In this document: positions 23,786-31,310 of the stretch, in pieces
How the letters are laid out: every line of letters begins with the position of its first letter
Position numbering within the stretch: the first letter of the stretch is position 1
Assembly (NCBI GenBank): GCA_964463135.1
Contig: CAYXBA010000002.1
Coordinates: forward strand, 1 to 64,000
DNA: 64,000 nucleotides
Origin: UBA6898 sp964463135
Lineage (GTDB): Bacteria; Nitrospirota; Thermodesulfovibrionia; Thermodesulfovibrionales; UBA6898
Reading direction: 5' to 3'
Program-made: the position numbers and the translations under genes
Notes under the pieces: generated by a model
Databases searched by the model: none
Seen by the model: only the letters and a program-made list of their open reading frames with translations
What the model was told of the DNA's origin: nothing

Positions 23786-24985
23786 ATGAAGAAATATTAT
23801 GTCGACCATGTTGCTACAAATCCCCTTCATCCTGATGTGCTGAAAGCGATGATGCCGTATTTCACCGAGGAGTTCGGCAACCCGCTCAGCGTGTACGAAT
23901 ACGGCATGAAGGCAAAAGAGGCCATCGAGAATGCTCGCGGGCTGGTCGCTGGACTGGTACATGCAAAGCCTGCAGAGGTGATCTTTACGGCGAGCGGTGC
24001 TGAGGCGAACAACTTTGCCCTGCGGGGCATTGCCCTGGCGCGGCAGAACGAGGGCAAGCATGTCCTGGTCTCGAGGATGGAACATCATTCCATACTCAAT
24101 GCCGCGCGGTTCCTTGAGAAAAGCGGCTTCACGGTCACGTATCTGCCGGTGGACAAACAGGGTATTGTCGATCCCGAGACCGTGAAGAAGATGATCACAA
24201 AAGAGACGGTCCTGATCTCGGTAACGCATGCAAGCAGCGAGGTCGGTACGATCGAACCGATAAAAGAGATCGTGAAGATCGCGAAGGAGCAGAACATCTC
24301 GGTGCATACGGACGCGGTCGCCACCACCGGGAATATCCCGGTCGATATGGCCGACCTCGGCGTTGACCTCCTGAGCATGGCAGCGCATCAGTTCTACGGC
24401 CCCAAAGGCGCTGGCGCCCTCGTGGTGAAGCAGGGCACGCGCATCGTTCCGCTTATTTACGGCGGTATACAGGAATCAGGCAGGCGCGCAGGCACAGAGA
24501 ATGTACCGGCTATCGTAGGCATGGGAAAGGCAGCCGAACTTGCGCAGACAGAACTGCAGAGCAGGATGGCTTATCTCAGGCCGCTCCGGGACAAGATCAT
24601 TGATGCCATGGCGCAGGTGGAGCGGGTTTACCTGACCGGCGACCGGAACAACAGGCTTCCTGCACATGCGAGCTTCTGCGCAGAATATATTGAGGGAGAG
24701 GCGATGCTCCTGCTCCTTGCAGCCAAAGGCATCTTTTCGGCAAGCGGCTCTGCCTGCTCCTCAAAGGCATTGAAGGCATCGCCCGTATTGCTCTCGATGG
24801 GCATACCGTCCGGTCTCGCCCAGGGTTCGATCGTCTTCAGCCTCGGTATGGGCAATACCCCTGAAGACATTGACTATGTTGCAGCAGAGTTCCCGGCAGT
24901 TATCAAGCGGCTCAGAGAAATCTCTCCCTATGCCCAGGGATGGGGAGATAACCAGGAAGGTGGATCATGTACAGCGACAAAGTAA
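23786..24985 (+). CDS. Cysteine desulfurase (IscS/NifS)-like protein with Gln at the PLP-lysine position
   Basis: 399 residues from the ATG at 23786 with GAGG five bases upstream. Fold-type I features are present: GNPLSVYEYGMKAKEAIE, VIFTASGAEANNFAL, SRMEHHSIL with the catalytic His, VHTDAVATTGNI and RAGTENVPAIVGMG. The persulfide loop SGSACSS holds Cys324. However, the segment that normally reads HK(I/F)YGPKG reads HQFYGPKG, placing Gln202 (codon CAG at 24389) where the Schiff-base lysine should be. The early motif DHVATNPL also departs from DNNATTP. It may be a non-canonical PLP enzyme or a sulfur relay protein. The next gene overlaps it by 19 bases. Confidence 0.88.
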   Translation: MKKYYVDHVATNPLHPDVLKAMMPYFTEEFGNPLSVYEYGMKAKEAIENARGLVAGLVHAKPAEVIFTASGAEANNFALRGIALARQNEGKHVLVSRMEHHSILNAARFLEKSGFTVTYLPVDKQGIVDPETVKKMITKETVLISVTHASSEVGTIEPIKEIVKIAKEQNISVHTDAVATTGNIPVDMADLGVDLLSMAAHQFYGPKGAGALVVKQGTRIVPLIYGGIQESGRRAGTENVPAIVGMGKAAELAQTELQSRMAYLRPLRDKIIDAMAQVERVYLTGDRNNRLPAHASFCAEYIEGEAMLLLLAAKGIFSASGSACSSKALKASPVLLSMGIPSGLAQGSIVFSLGMGNTPEDIDYVAAEFPAVIKRLREISPYAQGWGDNQEGGSCTATK

Positions 24986-25338
24986 TGGATCATTTTACCA
25001 ATCCCCGCAACGTCGGCGATATGGCGGATGCGGACGGCGTAGGCCAGGAAGGGAACCCCACCTGCGGGGATGCGATGAAGATCTATATCAAGGTGCAGGA
25101 CGACCGCATTGTGGATGCCAAGTTCAAGACCTTCGGCTGCGGTGCAGCAATTGCGGTCAGCAGCATGGTGACCGAGATGGTGAAGGGCAAGACGCTTGAC
25201 GAAGCGCTTGCCATATCCAAGGAGGCTGTTGCGAATGAACTGGGCGGGCTGCCGCCGCAGAAGATGCACTGTTCCAATCTCGGTGCTGATGCTCTGAAAA
25301 AAGCTATAGAGGATTACCGCTCAAAGCAGAGGAAATAG
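24967..25338 (+). CDS. iscU: Fe-S cluster assembly scaffold IscU
   Basis: 123 residues. The three ligand cysteines are Cys33 (GNPTCGDAM, with Asp35), Cys58 (FKTFGCGAAIAVSSM) and Cys102 (KMHCSNLG). It starts inside the end of the desulfurase-like gene. The LPPxK motif that binds HscA in standard IscU appears as LPPQK. It would assemble Fe-S clusters using sulfur from the upstream proteins. Confidence 0.95.
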   Translation: MYSDKVMDHFTNPRNVGDMADADGVGQEGNPTCGDAMKIYIKVQDDRIVDAKFKTFGCGAAIAVSSMVTEMVKGKTLDEALAISKEAVANELGGLPPQKMHCSNLGADALKKAIEDYRSKQRK

Positions 25339-25428
25339 TATGTAGTACGTTTCGTTTGGTTCCCTGCGGTCGCCATGGCCGCGGAATTCGGTCGCGCCGG
25401 TTGCTTTATCTGGCAGTAACGTCATTTC

Positions 25429-25458
25429 TTTACAAAAGATAAAGTGAGCTGTTAAAGT
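25429..25458 (+). promoter_or_regulatory. Promoter of the tRNA-Ser gene
   Basis: TTTACA (25429-25434), about 17-18 bp, then TTAAAG/TAAAGT (25452-25458). It lies 10 bp before the mature tRNA 5' end. Confidence 0.45.
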
Positions 25459-25468
25459 ATCTTGATTG

Positions 25469-25561
25469 GGAGAGGTGGCCGAGTCGGTCGAAGGCAACCG
25501 CCTGCTAAGCGGTTGAATGGGTAACACCGTTCCCAGGGTTCGAATCCCTGCCTCTCCGCCA
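25469..25561 (+). tRNA. tRNA-Ser (anticodon GCU)
   Basis: The acceptor stem GGAGAGG (25469-25475) pairs with CCTCTCC (25551-25557), followed by G and an encoded CCA (25559-25561). The anticodon arm is CCGCCTGCTAAGCGG with GCT in the loop, then the long variable arm typical of serine tRNAs and GGTTCGAATCC in the T arm. Reads AGC/AGU codons. Confidence 0.96.
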
Positions 25562-25611
25562 TTTTGGTCCGGAGAAAAACATTTAGCATTTTTTTAAGGA
25601 GGAAGTAATCG

Positions 25612-26148
25612 ATGAAGAAGCAGATCTTGGTAGCTGTGTGTGGTATCGCCCTTGTATTAAGTTTCGGTGCATGCAAGAAGAAAGAAGAAGCTCCTCAGGC
25701 CCCGCAGGCCGGCGCACCCGGTCAGCAGATGCCTGCTGGTCATCCTCAGCCGGGCGGTCCTGCCGGTCAGCAGGTGACCATGCCGAAAGGACAGACCACG
25801 GTTAACCTTCCGGATGCAGTGAAGGGCAAGTGGAAGTCAGTTGTTCTCGTAGTTGAGGAGAAGGCGAGCAAGAAGAAGACCGAGTATACGATCAATGTAA
25901 ACAGTGATTTCAAGGTCCCGGGTTCAAACCTCAAGCTTGCGGTCGGCGAGTTCATTCCTGACTTCAAGATGGACGGCCTCACGATCACGTCCACCACGAA
26001 CGAGCCGAACAATCCTGCAGTCGGCCTGAAGGTGTTTGAAGATGATAAGGAAATTTTCAAGGGATGGCTCTATTCGAAGTTCCCTGCGATCCATCCGTTC
26101 GAGCATCCGAAATATGCTGTTATGCTGAAGAGTGGCAACAAGAAATAA
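25612..26148 (+). CDS. DUF2155-like lipoprotein
   Basis: 178 residues. The signal sequence ends in lipobox SFGAC with the lipidated Cys at about residue 21, then KKKEEAPQ and a Pro/Gln/Gly-rich linker. The folded part from about residue 65 (KGKWKSVVLVVEEKASKKKT, NSDFKVPGSNLKLAVGEFIP) ends with IFKGWLYSKFPAIHPFEHPK, matching the FxGWMFxSSPAxxxxxHPxYD signature of DUF2155. Predicted to be membrane-anchored facing the periplasm. It sits between two tRNA genes. A strong AAGGAGG site lies upstream. No known function. Confidence 0.82.
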   Translation: MKKQILVAVCGIALVLSFGACKKKEEAPQAPQAGAPGQQMPAGHPQPGGPAGQQVTMPKGQTTVNLPDAVKGKWKSVVLVVEEKASKKKTEYTINVNSDFKVPGSNLKLAVGEFIPDFKMDGLTITSTTNEPNNPAVGLKVFEDDKEIFKGWLYSKFPAIHPFEHPKYAVMLKSGNKK

Positions 26149-26166
26149 TAAGTCATCACAAAGTAT

Positions 26167-26243
26167 GCGCCCTTAGCTCAGCTGGATAGAGCGTCAGACT
26201 ACGAATCTGTAGGCCGGGGGTTCGAATCCCTCAGGGCGCGCCA
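26167..26243 (+). tRNA. tRNA-Arg (anticodon ACG)
   Basis: GCGCCCT (26167-26173) pairs with AGGGCGC (26233-26239), then G and encoded CCA (26241-26243). The D arm has AGCTCAGCTGGATAGAGC, the anticodon arm GTCAGACTACGAATCTG with ACG, and the T arm GGGGGTTCGAATCCC. This is the substrate of TadA, which converts the wobble A to inosine so that CGU, CGC and CGA can be read. tadA is the next protein gene. Confidence 0.97.
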
Positions 26244-26276
26244 GTTATAATCTTAAGGGATGCAGAGAGACACAAC

Positions 26277-26312
26277 GGGGGCTGCAGGCAGGAAACACTG
26301 CCTGCAGCCCCC
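26277..26312 (+). terminator. Long GC-rich hairpin after tRNA-Arg
   Basis: GGGGGCTGCAGGCAG (26277-26291) pairs perfectly with CTGCCTGCAGCCCCC (26298-26312) around the loop GAAACA; GATTTATTAT follows. It ends the tRNA transcript. The remaining 26313-26467 shows only the tadA leader. Confidence 0.85.
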
Positions 26313-26467
26313 GATTTATTATAGAAATTGAGGGGTTATCTTTCCGGGCCTCTCAGCCTGCTTCTGTTGTCACCGTTACCCTGCCAGTTTGCTGTCGTCG
26401 AAAGTTCATTAAGCTTCTTGCTGTCATACCTTCTCTTCCGTGTCAGGACCTGTGCTATTATTAGTCG

Positions 26468-26923
26468 ATGCAGCACGAAGAAGATATCAGGTTCATGCGG
26501 ATCGCCCTGGAAGAGGCTGTTCTCGCGTATGATAAAGGTGAGGTTCCTGTCGGCGCGCTTGTGGTAAGGGACGGGAAGATCATCAGCAGAGCCCACAATC
26601 TGAGAGAGACCACAAAGGACCCGTCGGCCCACGCAGAAATTCTCGCTCTCCGCGCAGCAACTCTTGTGTCAGATTCCTGGCGGCTTCTTGATGCAACGTT
26701 GTATGTTACCAAGGAACCCTGCATCATGTGTTCAGGCACCATTATCAACGCGCGTATTTCGCGGCTTGTGTACGGCTGCAAAGACAACAAGGCCGGAGGG
26801 GTGGACAGCGTTTATCACATTTTGACCGACTCCCGTCTCAATCACCAGGTTGAGGTAATTTCAGGGGTCCTCGAAAATGAATCTGCTGCCTTGCTCCAGC
26901 GTTTCTTTAAAGACCGCAGGTAG
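26468..26923 (+). CDS. tadA: tRNA-specific adenosine deaminase
   Basis: 151 residues. The zinc-binding CDA motifs are His55-Ala-Glu57 (SAHAEILALRAA) and PCIMC with Cys85 and Cys88. GEVPVGALVV at the start and ISRLVYGCKDNKAGGVDS near the middle are TadA-specific. It deaminates A34 of tRNA-Arg(ACG), encoded 225 bp upstream. Confidence 0.95.
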   Translation: MQHEEDIRFMRIALEEAVLAYDKGEVPVGALVVRDGKIISRAHNLRETTKDPSAHAEILALRAATLVSDSWRLLDATLYVTKEPCIMCSGTIINARISRLVYGCKDNKAGGVDSVYHILTDSRLNHQVEVISGVLENESAALLQRFFKDRR

Positions 26924-26966
26924 TTTTCTTCGCTTCGCCCTCTCGTGATACAATAAGCAACAGCCC

Positions 26967-28682
26967 ATGGAAGAGCTTCCAAAAAGCGAAATAGAGACCA
27001 TCCTTGATTCTACCTATGACGGTATGATAGCCGTGCAGAGCGACGGTGTGGTCACGCTCTTCAACAAGGCTGCCGAACGGATTACTGGCCTCAGCGCAAA
27101 AGATATCATCGGCAGACCTGCAGTTGACGTGATACCGAATACCCGCCTTCATATCGTGCTTGCGGAAGGCAGACCGGAGATCGGGCAGGAACAGAACCTC
27201 GGCAATACGGTTATCATAACGAACAGGGTGCCTGTGCGGGACCCGGAAGGCAGGGTGCTGGGGGCGGTCGCTGTCTTTCGCGACATCACCGAGATAAAGA
27301 AGCTTTCGAGCACGGTCAGCGATCTCTGGAATGTGCGGAGCCTGCTCGAGGCAGTGCTTGATTCTACATCCGACGCCATCTCTGTTGCGGACCAGCAGGG
27401 CAATAATATCATCGTGAATCCTGCGTACACGCGCATAACCGGACTTCCGCCTGAGGCGGTCATCGGCAAGCCTGCGACCGTTGATATAGCCGAAGGTGAA
27501 AGTATGCATATGAAAGTCCTCGAGACCGGCAGACCGGTCAAGAATGTCAATATGAAGGTCGGGCCTGCAAAGAAAGAGGTCATTGTCAATGTTGCACCGG
27601 TCTTAATTGATGGTGATATCCGGGGCAGTGTCGGCGTCATCCGGGATATCTCTGAGGTCATCGCACTTACTGAAGAGCTTGCCCATGCGAAAAAGCTGAT
27701 ACGTCAGCTCAAGGCACGGTACACGTGGGATGATATCATCGGCAAAAGCCCAGCATTGGAGCTGGCAAAGGAGCAGGCGAAAAGGGCTGCAGAGACCCCG
27801 GCGACCGTGCTGCTGAGGGGAGAGAGCGGGACCGGCAAGGAGCTCTTTGCGCATGCGATCCATAATGCCAGCAGCAGAAAGAAGGGACAGTTCGTCCGCA
27901 TCAATTGTGCTGCACTGTCAGAGAACCTGCTCGAAAGTGAGCTCTTCGGTTACGAAGAAGGCGCCTTCACCGGCGCGGTAAAAGGCGGGCGAAGGGGCCT
28001 GTTCGAAGAAGCAAGCAGGGGAACGATATTCCTCGATGAGATCGGTGAAGTAAGTCTTGCTTTACAGAAGAAGCTGCTGCGGGTTCTTCAGGAAAAAGAG
28101 GTGACCAGGGTCGGCAGCACAGTCCCTCTGCCGGTTGATCTGCGGGTCATTGCGGCAACCAACGCAAATCTTGAACTGAAGGTAAAAGACGGCAGTTTCC
28201 GGGAAGACTTGTACTACCGGTTGAACGTGCTTCCGATACAGATCCCGCCGCTCAGGAGCATCAAGACCGATATTCCGCTGCTTGCCGGACATATCATTAT
28301 CAAGCTGAACCAGAGCTATGGAAGAGAAGTGCTGAAGATCGCTGATGAGGCTATGGACGTTCTTCTTCAGTATGACTGGCCGGGCAACGTGAGGGAGCTC
28401 GAAAATGTGATCGGCAGGGCCATGATCAATATGAGACTTGGCGAGAAGGTGATAGAGATAGAGCATCTTCCGCTGTTGGGCTGCGAAAAGATCAATCAGG
28501 CCTTCTTTACTGCAGAGCAGGGGAGTCAGGTGACCCTTGACCAGGTCGTATCCGCCGCAGAAAGGTCTGCTATTGTGCGTGCGCTGTCAGAAACCGGCGG
28601 CAATCGCCAGAAGGCTGCCGTACTACTCGATACTGCACTCAGAAATCTTTACTACAAAATAAAGAAATACGGCATAAGCTGA
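26967..28682 (+). CDS. Sigma-54-dependent activator with two PAS domains, likely regulator of the prp genes
   Basis: 571 residues. Two PAS domains (about 5-115 and 130-235) sense an unknown signal. The AAA+ domain follows: GESGTGKELFAHAIH (Walker A), ELFGYEEGAFTGAVKGG (the GAFTGA sigma-54 contact loop), GTIFLDEIGE (Walker B) and FREDLYYRLNVLPI. The Fis-type DNA-binding end is GGNRQKAAVLLDTALRNLYY. It lies upstream of and co-oriented with prpB, which has a sigma-54 promoter. It lacks the PrpR N-terminal domain found in enteric prp activators. Confidence 0.92.
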   Translation: MEELPKSEIETILDSTYDGMIAVQSDGVVTLFNKAAERITGLSAKDIIGRPAVDVIPNTRLHIVLAEGRPEIGQEQNLGNTVIITNRVPVRDPEGRVLGAVAVFRDITEIKKLSSTVSDLWNVRSLLEAVLDSTSDAISVADQQGNNIIVNPAYTRITGLPPEAVIGKPATVDIAEGESMHMKVLETGRPVKNVNMKVGPAKKEVIVNVAPVLIDGDIRGSVGVIRDISEVIALTEELAHAKKLIRQLKARYTWDDIIGKSPALELAKEQAKRAAETPATVLLRGESGTGKELFAHAIHNASSRKKGQFVRINCAALSENLLESELFGYEEGAFTGAVKGGRRGLFEEASRGTIFLDEIGEVSLALQKKLLRVLQEKEVTRVGSTVPLPVDLRVIAATNANLELKVKDGSFREDLYYRLNVLPIQIPPLRSIKTDIPLLAGHIIIKLNQSYGREVLKIADEAMDVLLQYDWPGNVRELENVIGRAMINMRLGEKVIEIEHLPLLGCEKINQAFFTAEQGSQVTLDQVVSAAERSAIVRALSETGGNRQKAAVLLDTALRNLYYKIKKYGIS

Positions 28683-28705
28683 GCACTTGATTTTATTTTT
28701 CATAG

Positions 28706-28743
28706 TGCAATAAAATGCATGCAATGTATTTCAATAATGCAAT
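28706..28743 (+). promoter_or_regulatory. TGCAAT repeats, possible enhancer sites for the activator
   Basis: TGCAAT occurs at 28706, 28720 and 28738 in an AT-rich stretch, with the inverted form ATTGCA near 28800. They lie 110-150 bp upstream of the sigma-54 promoter, the usual distance for enhancer-binding-protein sites. The binding assignment is inference. Confidence 0.4.
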
Positions 28744-28854
28744 ATACTGCGCTATGATGTTTTTGTTGAATAGAGCGTCTAATTATTAATTATTGTATTA
28801 TTGCAACATGTTATATGTTTTAATATAATGTAATTATTTATGATGTTAAGTTAC

Positions 28855-28870
28855 TGGAATAGAGTTTGCA
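28855..28870 (+). promoter_or_regulatory. Sigma-54 (-24/-12) promoter of the prp operon
   Basis: TGGAATAGAGTTTGCA has GG at 28856-28857 and GC at 28868-28869, exactly the GG-N10-GC spacing, with TTTGC matching the -12 element. It lies about 110 bp before the prpB ATG and directly downstream of a sigma-54 activator gene. Confidence 0.75.
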
Positions 28871-28978
28871 TTGCACTATTTGAGAAGATTAGTGGGTCAT
28901 TTCTAACATAGAGTAGAACATTCCTCTTTTTGTGCGCTTTTTTGGGGAGTGATCATGATGTCAAGTGGAGGAATGTTA

Positions 28979-29866
28979 ATGTCCAGACCAGTGTCACAGG
29001 GTGCTAAGTTCAGGGCTGCAGTGCAGGAGGAGAAGCCTCTCCAGGTGGTCGGGGCGATCAATGCCTATGCCGCACGGATGGCAGAGCGGGTCGGTTTTCG
29101 CGCTCTCTATCTTTCAGGCGGAGGTGTAGCAGCAAGCTCACTTGGTGTTCCTGACCTCGGCATCAGCACCATGGATGATGTGCTTACTGATCTCCGCCGC
29201 ATATCGGATATCTCCGAACTTCCGGTATTGGTGGATATCGATACCGGATGGGGCGGCGCCTTTAATATTGCCCGGACAATCCGCTCCATGATCAAATTCG
29301 GCGCAGCCGCGGTCCATATCGAGGACCAGGTCCAGTCAAAGCGCTGCGGCCATCGGCCAGGCAAGGCGATCGTCAGCAAGGAAGAGATGGTGGACCGCAT
29401 CAAGGCTGCGGTCGATTCAAAGACCGATCCTGATTTTGTGATCATGGCGAGGACCGATGCACTTGCGGTTGAGGGACTTCAGTCAGCGATCGACCGGGCC
29501 TGTGCCTGTGTTGAGGCAGGCGCAGATATGATCTTTCCTGAGGCCATCACAGAACTTGCCATGTATAAAGAGTTTGCCGGGGCAGTGAAGGTCCCAATCC
29601 TTGCGAACATCACCGAATTCGGCGCAACAGAGCTCTATACGGTCGAACAGCTCAGGCAGGCGGATGTATCGTTAGTGCTGTACCCGCTCTCTGCCTTCAG
29701 GGCAATGAGCAAGGCAGCGCTCGGCGTGTACGATTCGATACGCAGCAGCGGGACCCAGAAGAGCCAGATACCCGCCATGCAGACGCGGGCGGAATTATAT
29801 GACTTCCTTGACTACCATGCTTTTGAGCAGAAGCTCGATAAAATATTTTCCCGGGAGGAGAGATAA
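28979..29866 (+). CDS. prpB: 2-methylisocitrate lyase
   Basis: 295 residues from the ATG at 28979 with GGAGG seven bases upstream; the longer frame from 28949 lacks such a site. It cleaves 2-methylisocitrate to pyruvate and succinate. Seen: YLSGGGVAASSLGVPDLGI, LPVLVDIDTGWGG, VHIEDQVQSKRCGHRPGK with the catalytic Cys, FVIMARTDA and ITEFG. Its stop overlaps the prpC ATG by one base. Confidence 0.95.
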   Translation: MSRPVSQGAKFRAAVQEEKPLQVVGAINAYAARMAERVGFRALYLSGGGVAASSLGVPDLGISTMDDVLTDLRRISDISELPVLVDIDTGWGGAFNIARTIRSMIKFGAAAVHIEDQVQSKRCGHRPGKAIVSKEEMVDRIKAAVDSKTDPDFVIMARTDALAVEGLQSAIDRACACVEAGADMIFPEAITELAMYKEFAGAVKVPILANITEFGATELYTVEQLRQADVSLVLYPLSAFRAMSKAALGVYDSIRSSGTQKSQIPAMQTRAELYDFLDYHAFEQKLDKIFSREER

Positions 29867-31026
29867 TGAGCGAAGCGACAACCATCGAAACAGCAGCCCC
29901 AAGGGTAAAGAAATCGGTCGCACTCTCAGGTGTATGTGCAGGCAATACTGCTGTCTGCACGGTCGGCCGGACCGGCAACGACCTGCATTACCGCGGGTAT
30001 GACATTGTTGAGCTTGCGATGCAGTCCACCTTTGAGGAGGTTGCGTATCTCCTCGTGCATGGTGAGCTGCCGACCGTATCAGAGCTCAAGGACTATAAAA
30101 GGAAAATGAAGGGCCTGCGCGGACTGCCTTCAGAGCTGAGGGCTGTATTGGAGCATATCCCTGCTGCTGCGCATCCGATGGATGTGCTCAGGACAGGCTG
30201 TTCAGTGATCGGGACGATACTGCCTGAAAAAGAGGACCGCAATATTCAGGGAGCCCGTGATATCATCGACCGGCTGGTCGCGTCGTTCGGGTCCATGCTT
30301 CTGTACTGGTGGCATTACAGTCAGAACGGCCGCAGGATCGAGGTTGAGACTGACGATGATACGGTCGCCGGTCATTTCCTGCACCTGCTGCACGGCAGGA
30401 GACCTTCGCCGCTCCAGGAGAAGGCACTTGATCAGTCGCTTATCCTGTACGCTGAACATGAATATACTGCCTCGACCTTTGCGGCTCGTGTGATCACCGG
30501 GACGCTTTCGGACGTGCACTCAGCGATCACCGGCGCAATAGGCGCGCTTCGCGGACCAAAGCATGGCGGCGCCAATGAGGCTGCGATCGAGATCCAGAGG
30601 CGGTACCGTACGCCTGATGATGCCGAGGACGATATCAGAGCCCGCGTTGCGAACAAGGAGATCATCATCGGTTTCGGTCATCCGGTCTATACGGTGAGCG
30701 ATCCGAGAAATCCGATCATCAAGGAGATAGCGCGCAAGCTCTGCAAGGACGGGGACAACATGAACCTGCATAACGTTGCGGACCGCATCGAAACGGTCAT
30801 GAAAAGAGAGAAGAACATGTTCCCGAATCTAGACTGGTATTCAGCGGTCTCATACCACATGATGGGAGTGCCTATCCCGATGTTCACCCCCATCTTCGTA
30901 ATATCAAGGACAACGGGCTGGGGCGCTCATGTCATTGAGCAGCGTCTGGACAACAAGATCATCCGTCCTTCTGCCAACTATATCGGGATGGAGGACCGGA
31001 CATATCTGCCGATCGAAAAGAGATAA
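29866..31026 (+). CDS. prpC: 2-methylcitrate synthase
   Basis: 386 residues of the citrate synthase fold. It condenses propionyl-CoA with oxaloacetate. Catalytic regions: LRGPKHGGANEAA (His), IIGFGHPVYTVSDPR (His), and FPNLDWYSAVSYHMMGVP (Asp). GRTGNDLHYRGYDIVELA is the typical N-terminal pattern. The gene context, between prpB and prpD, separates it from a plain citrate synthase. Confidence 0.93.
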   Translation: MSEATTIETAAPRVKKSVALSGVCAGNTAVCTVGRTGNDLHYRGYDIVELAMQSTFEEVAYLLVHGELPTVSELKDYKRKMKGLRGLPSELRAVLEHIPAAAHPMDVLRTGCSVIGTILPEKEDRNIQGARDIIDRLVASFGSMLLYWWHYSQNGRRIEVETDDDTVAGHFLHLLHGRRPSPLQEKALDQSLILYAEHEYTASTFAARVITGTLSDVHSAITGAIGALRGPKHGGANEAAIEIQRRYRTPDDAEDDIRARVANKEIIIGFGHPVYTVSDPRNPIIKEIARKLCKDGDNMNLHNVADRIETVMKREKNMFPNLDWYSAVSYHMMGVPIPMFTPIFVISRTTGWGAHVIEQRLDNKIIRPSANYIGMEDRTYLPIEKR

Positions 31027-31120
31027 GAGTGCGAAATCTGATAGGGGGTGCAGAGATTTTCTGCGTTCCTGTGCCTAGTTAATATTTAGGGATTTCAATA
31101 TGGTATTTGCATTGTAATTA

Positions 31121-31226
31121 ACACCCTCTCCCCAGCCCTCCCCCCTCAATGGGGAGGGAGTGAAGATTCATAGCCCTGCTTAAGGCACTTACTGTCGGTG
31201 AGGGGAGGGGACAAAGGGGCGGGTGT
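31121..31226. repeat. Intergenic MITE/REP-like element between prpC and prpD
   Basis: The element begins ACACCC and ends GGGTGT, and imperfect inverted ends of about 25 bp (ACACCCTCTCCCC... versus the complement of ...GGGGCGGGTGT) frame it. An inner hairpin CCCTCCCC/GGGGAGGG lies at 31136-31158. Such C-rich CCCTCTCCCCAGCCCTC sequences are dispersed in many bacterial genomes. It splits the prp operon into two blocks. The rest of 31027-31310 has no feature I can name. Confidence 0.5.
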
Positions 31227-31310
31227 CCAATTTTACTGTCATTACTGTTTCAGGATTGTTAGTAAGTAATACGTATTAGAAAAATCCAGGAAAGAGAACG
31301 AGGAATAACC

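Noticed and set aside
26336..26460. Minus-strand coding-like tail (NELSTTANWQGNGDNRSRLR) ending just before the tRNA-Arg terminator hairpin
   Set aside because: There is no start codon or ribosome binding site outside tadA, and the sequence is short. It could be a gene remnant but cannot be supported.
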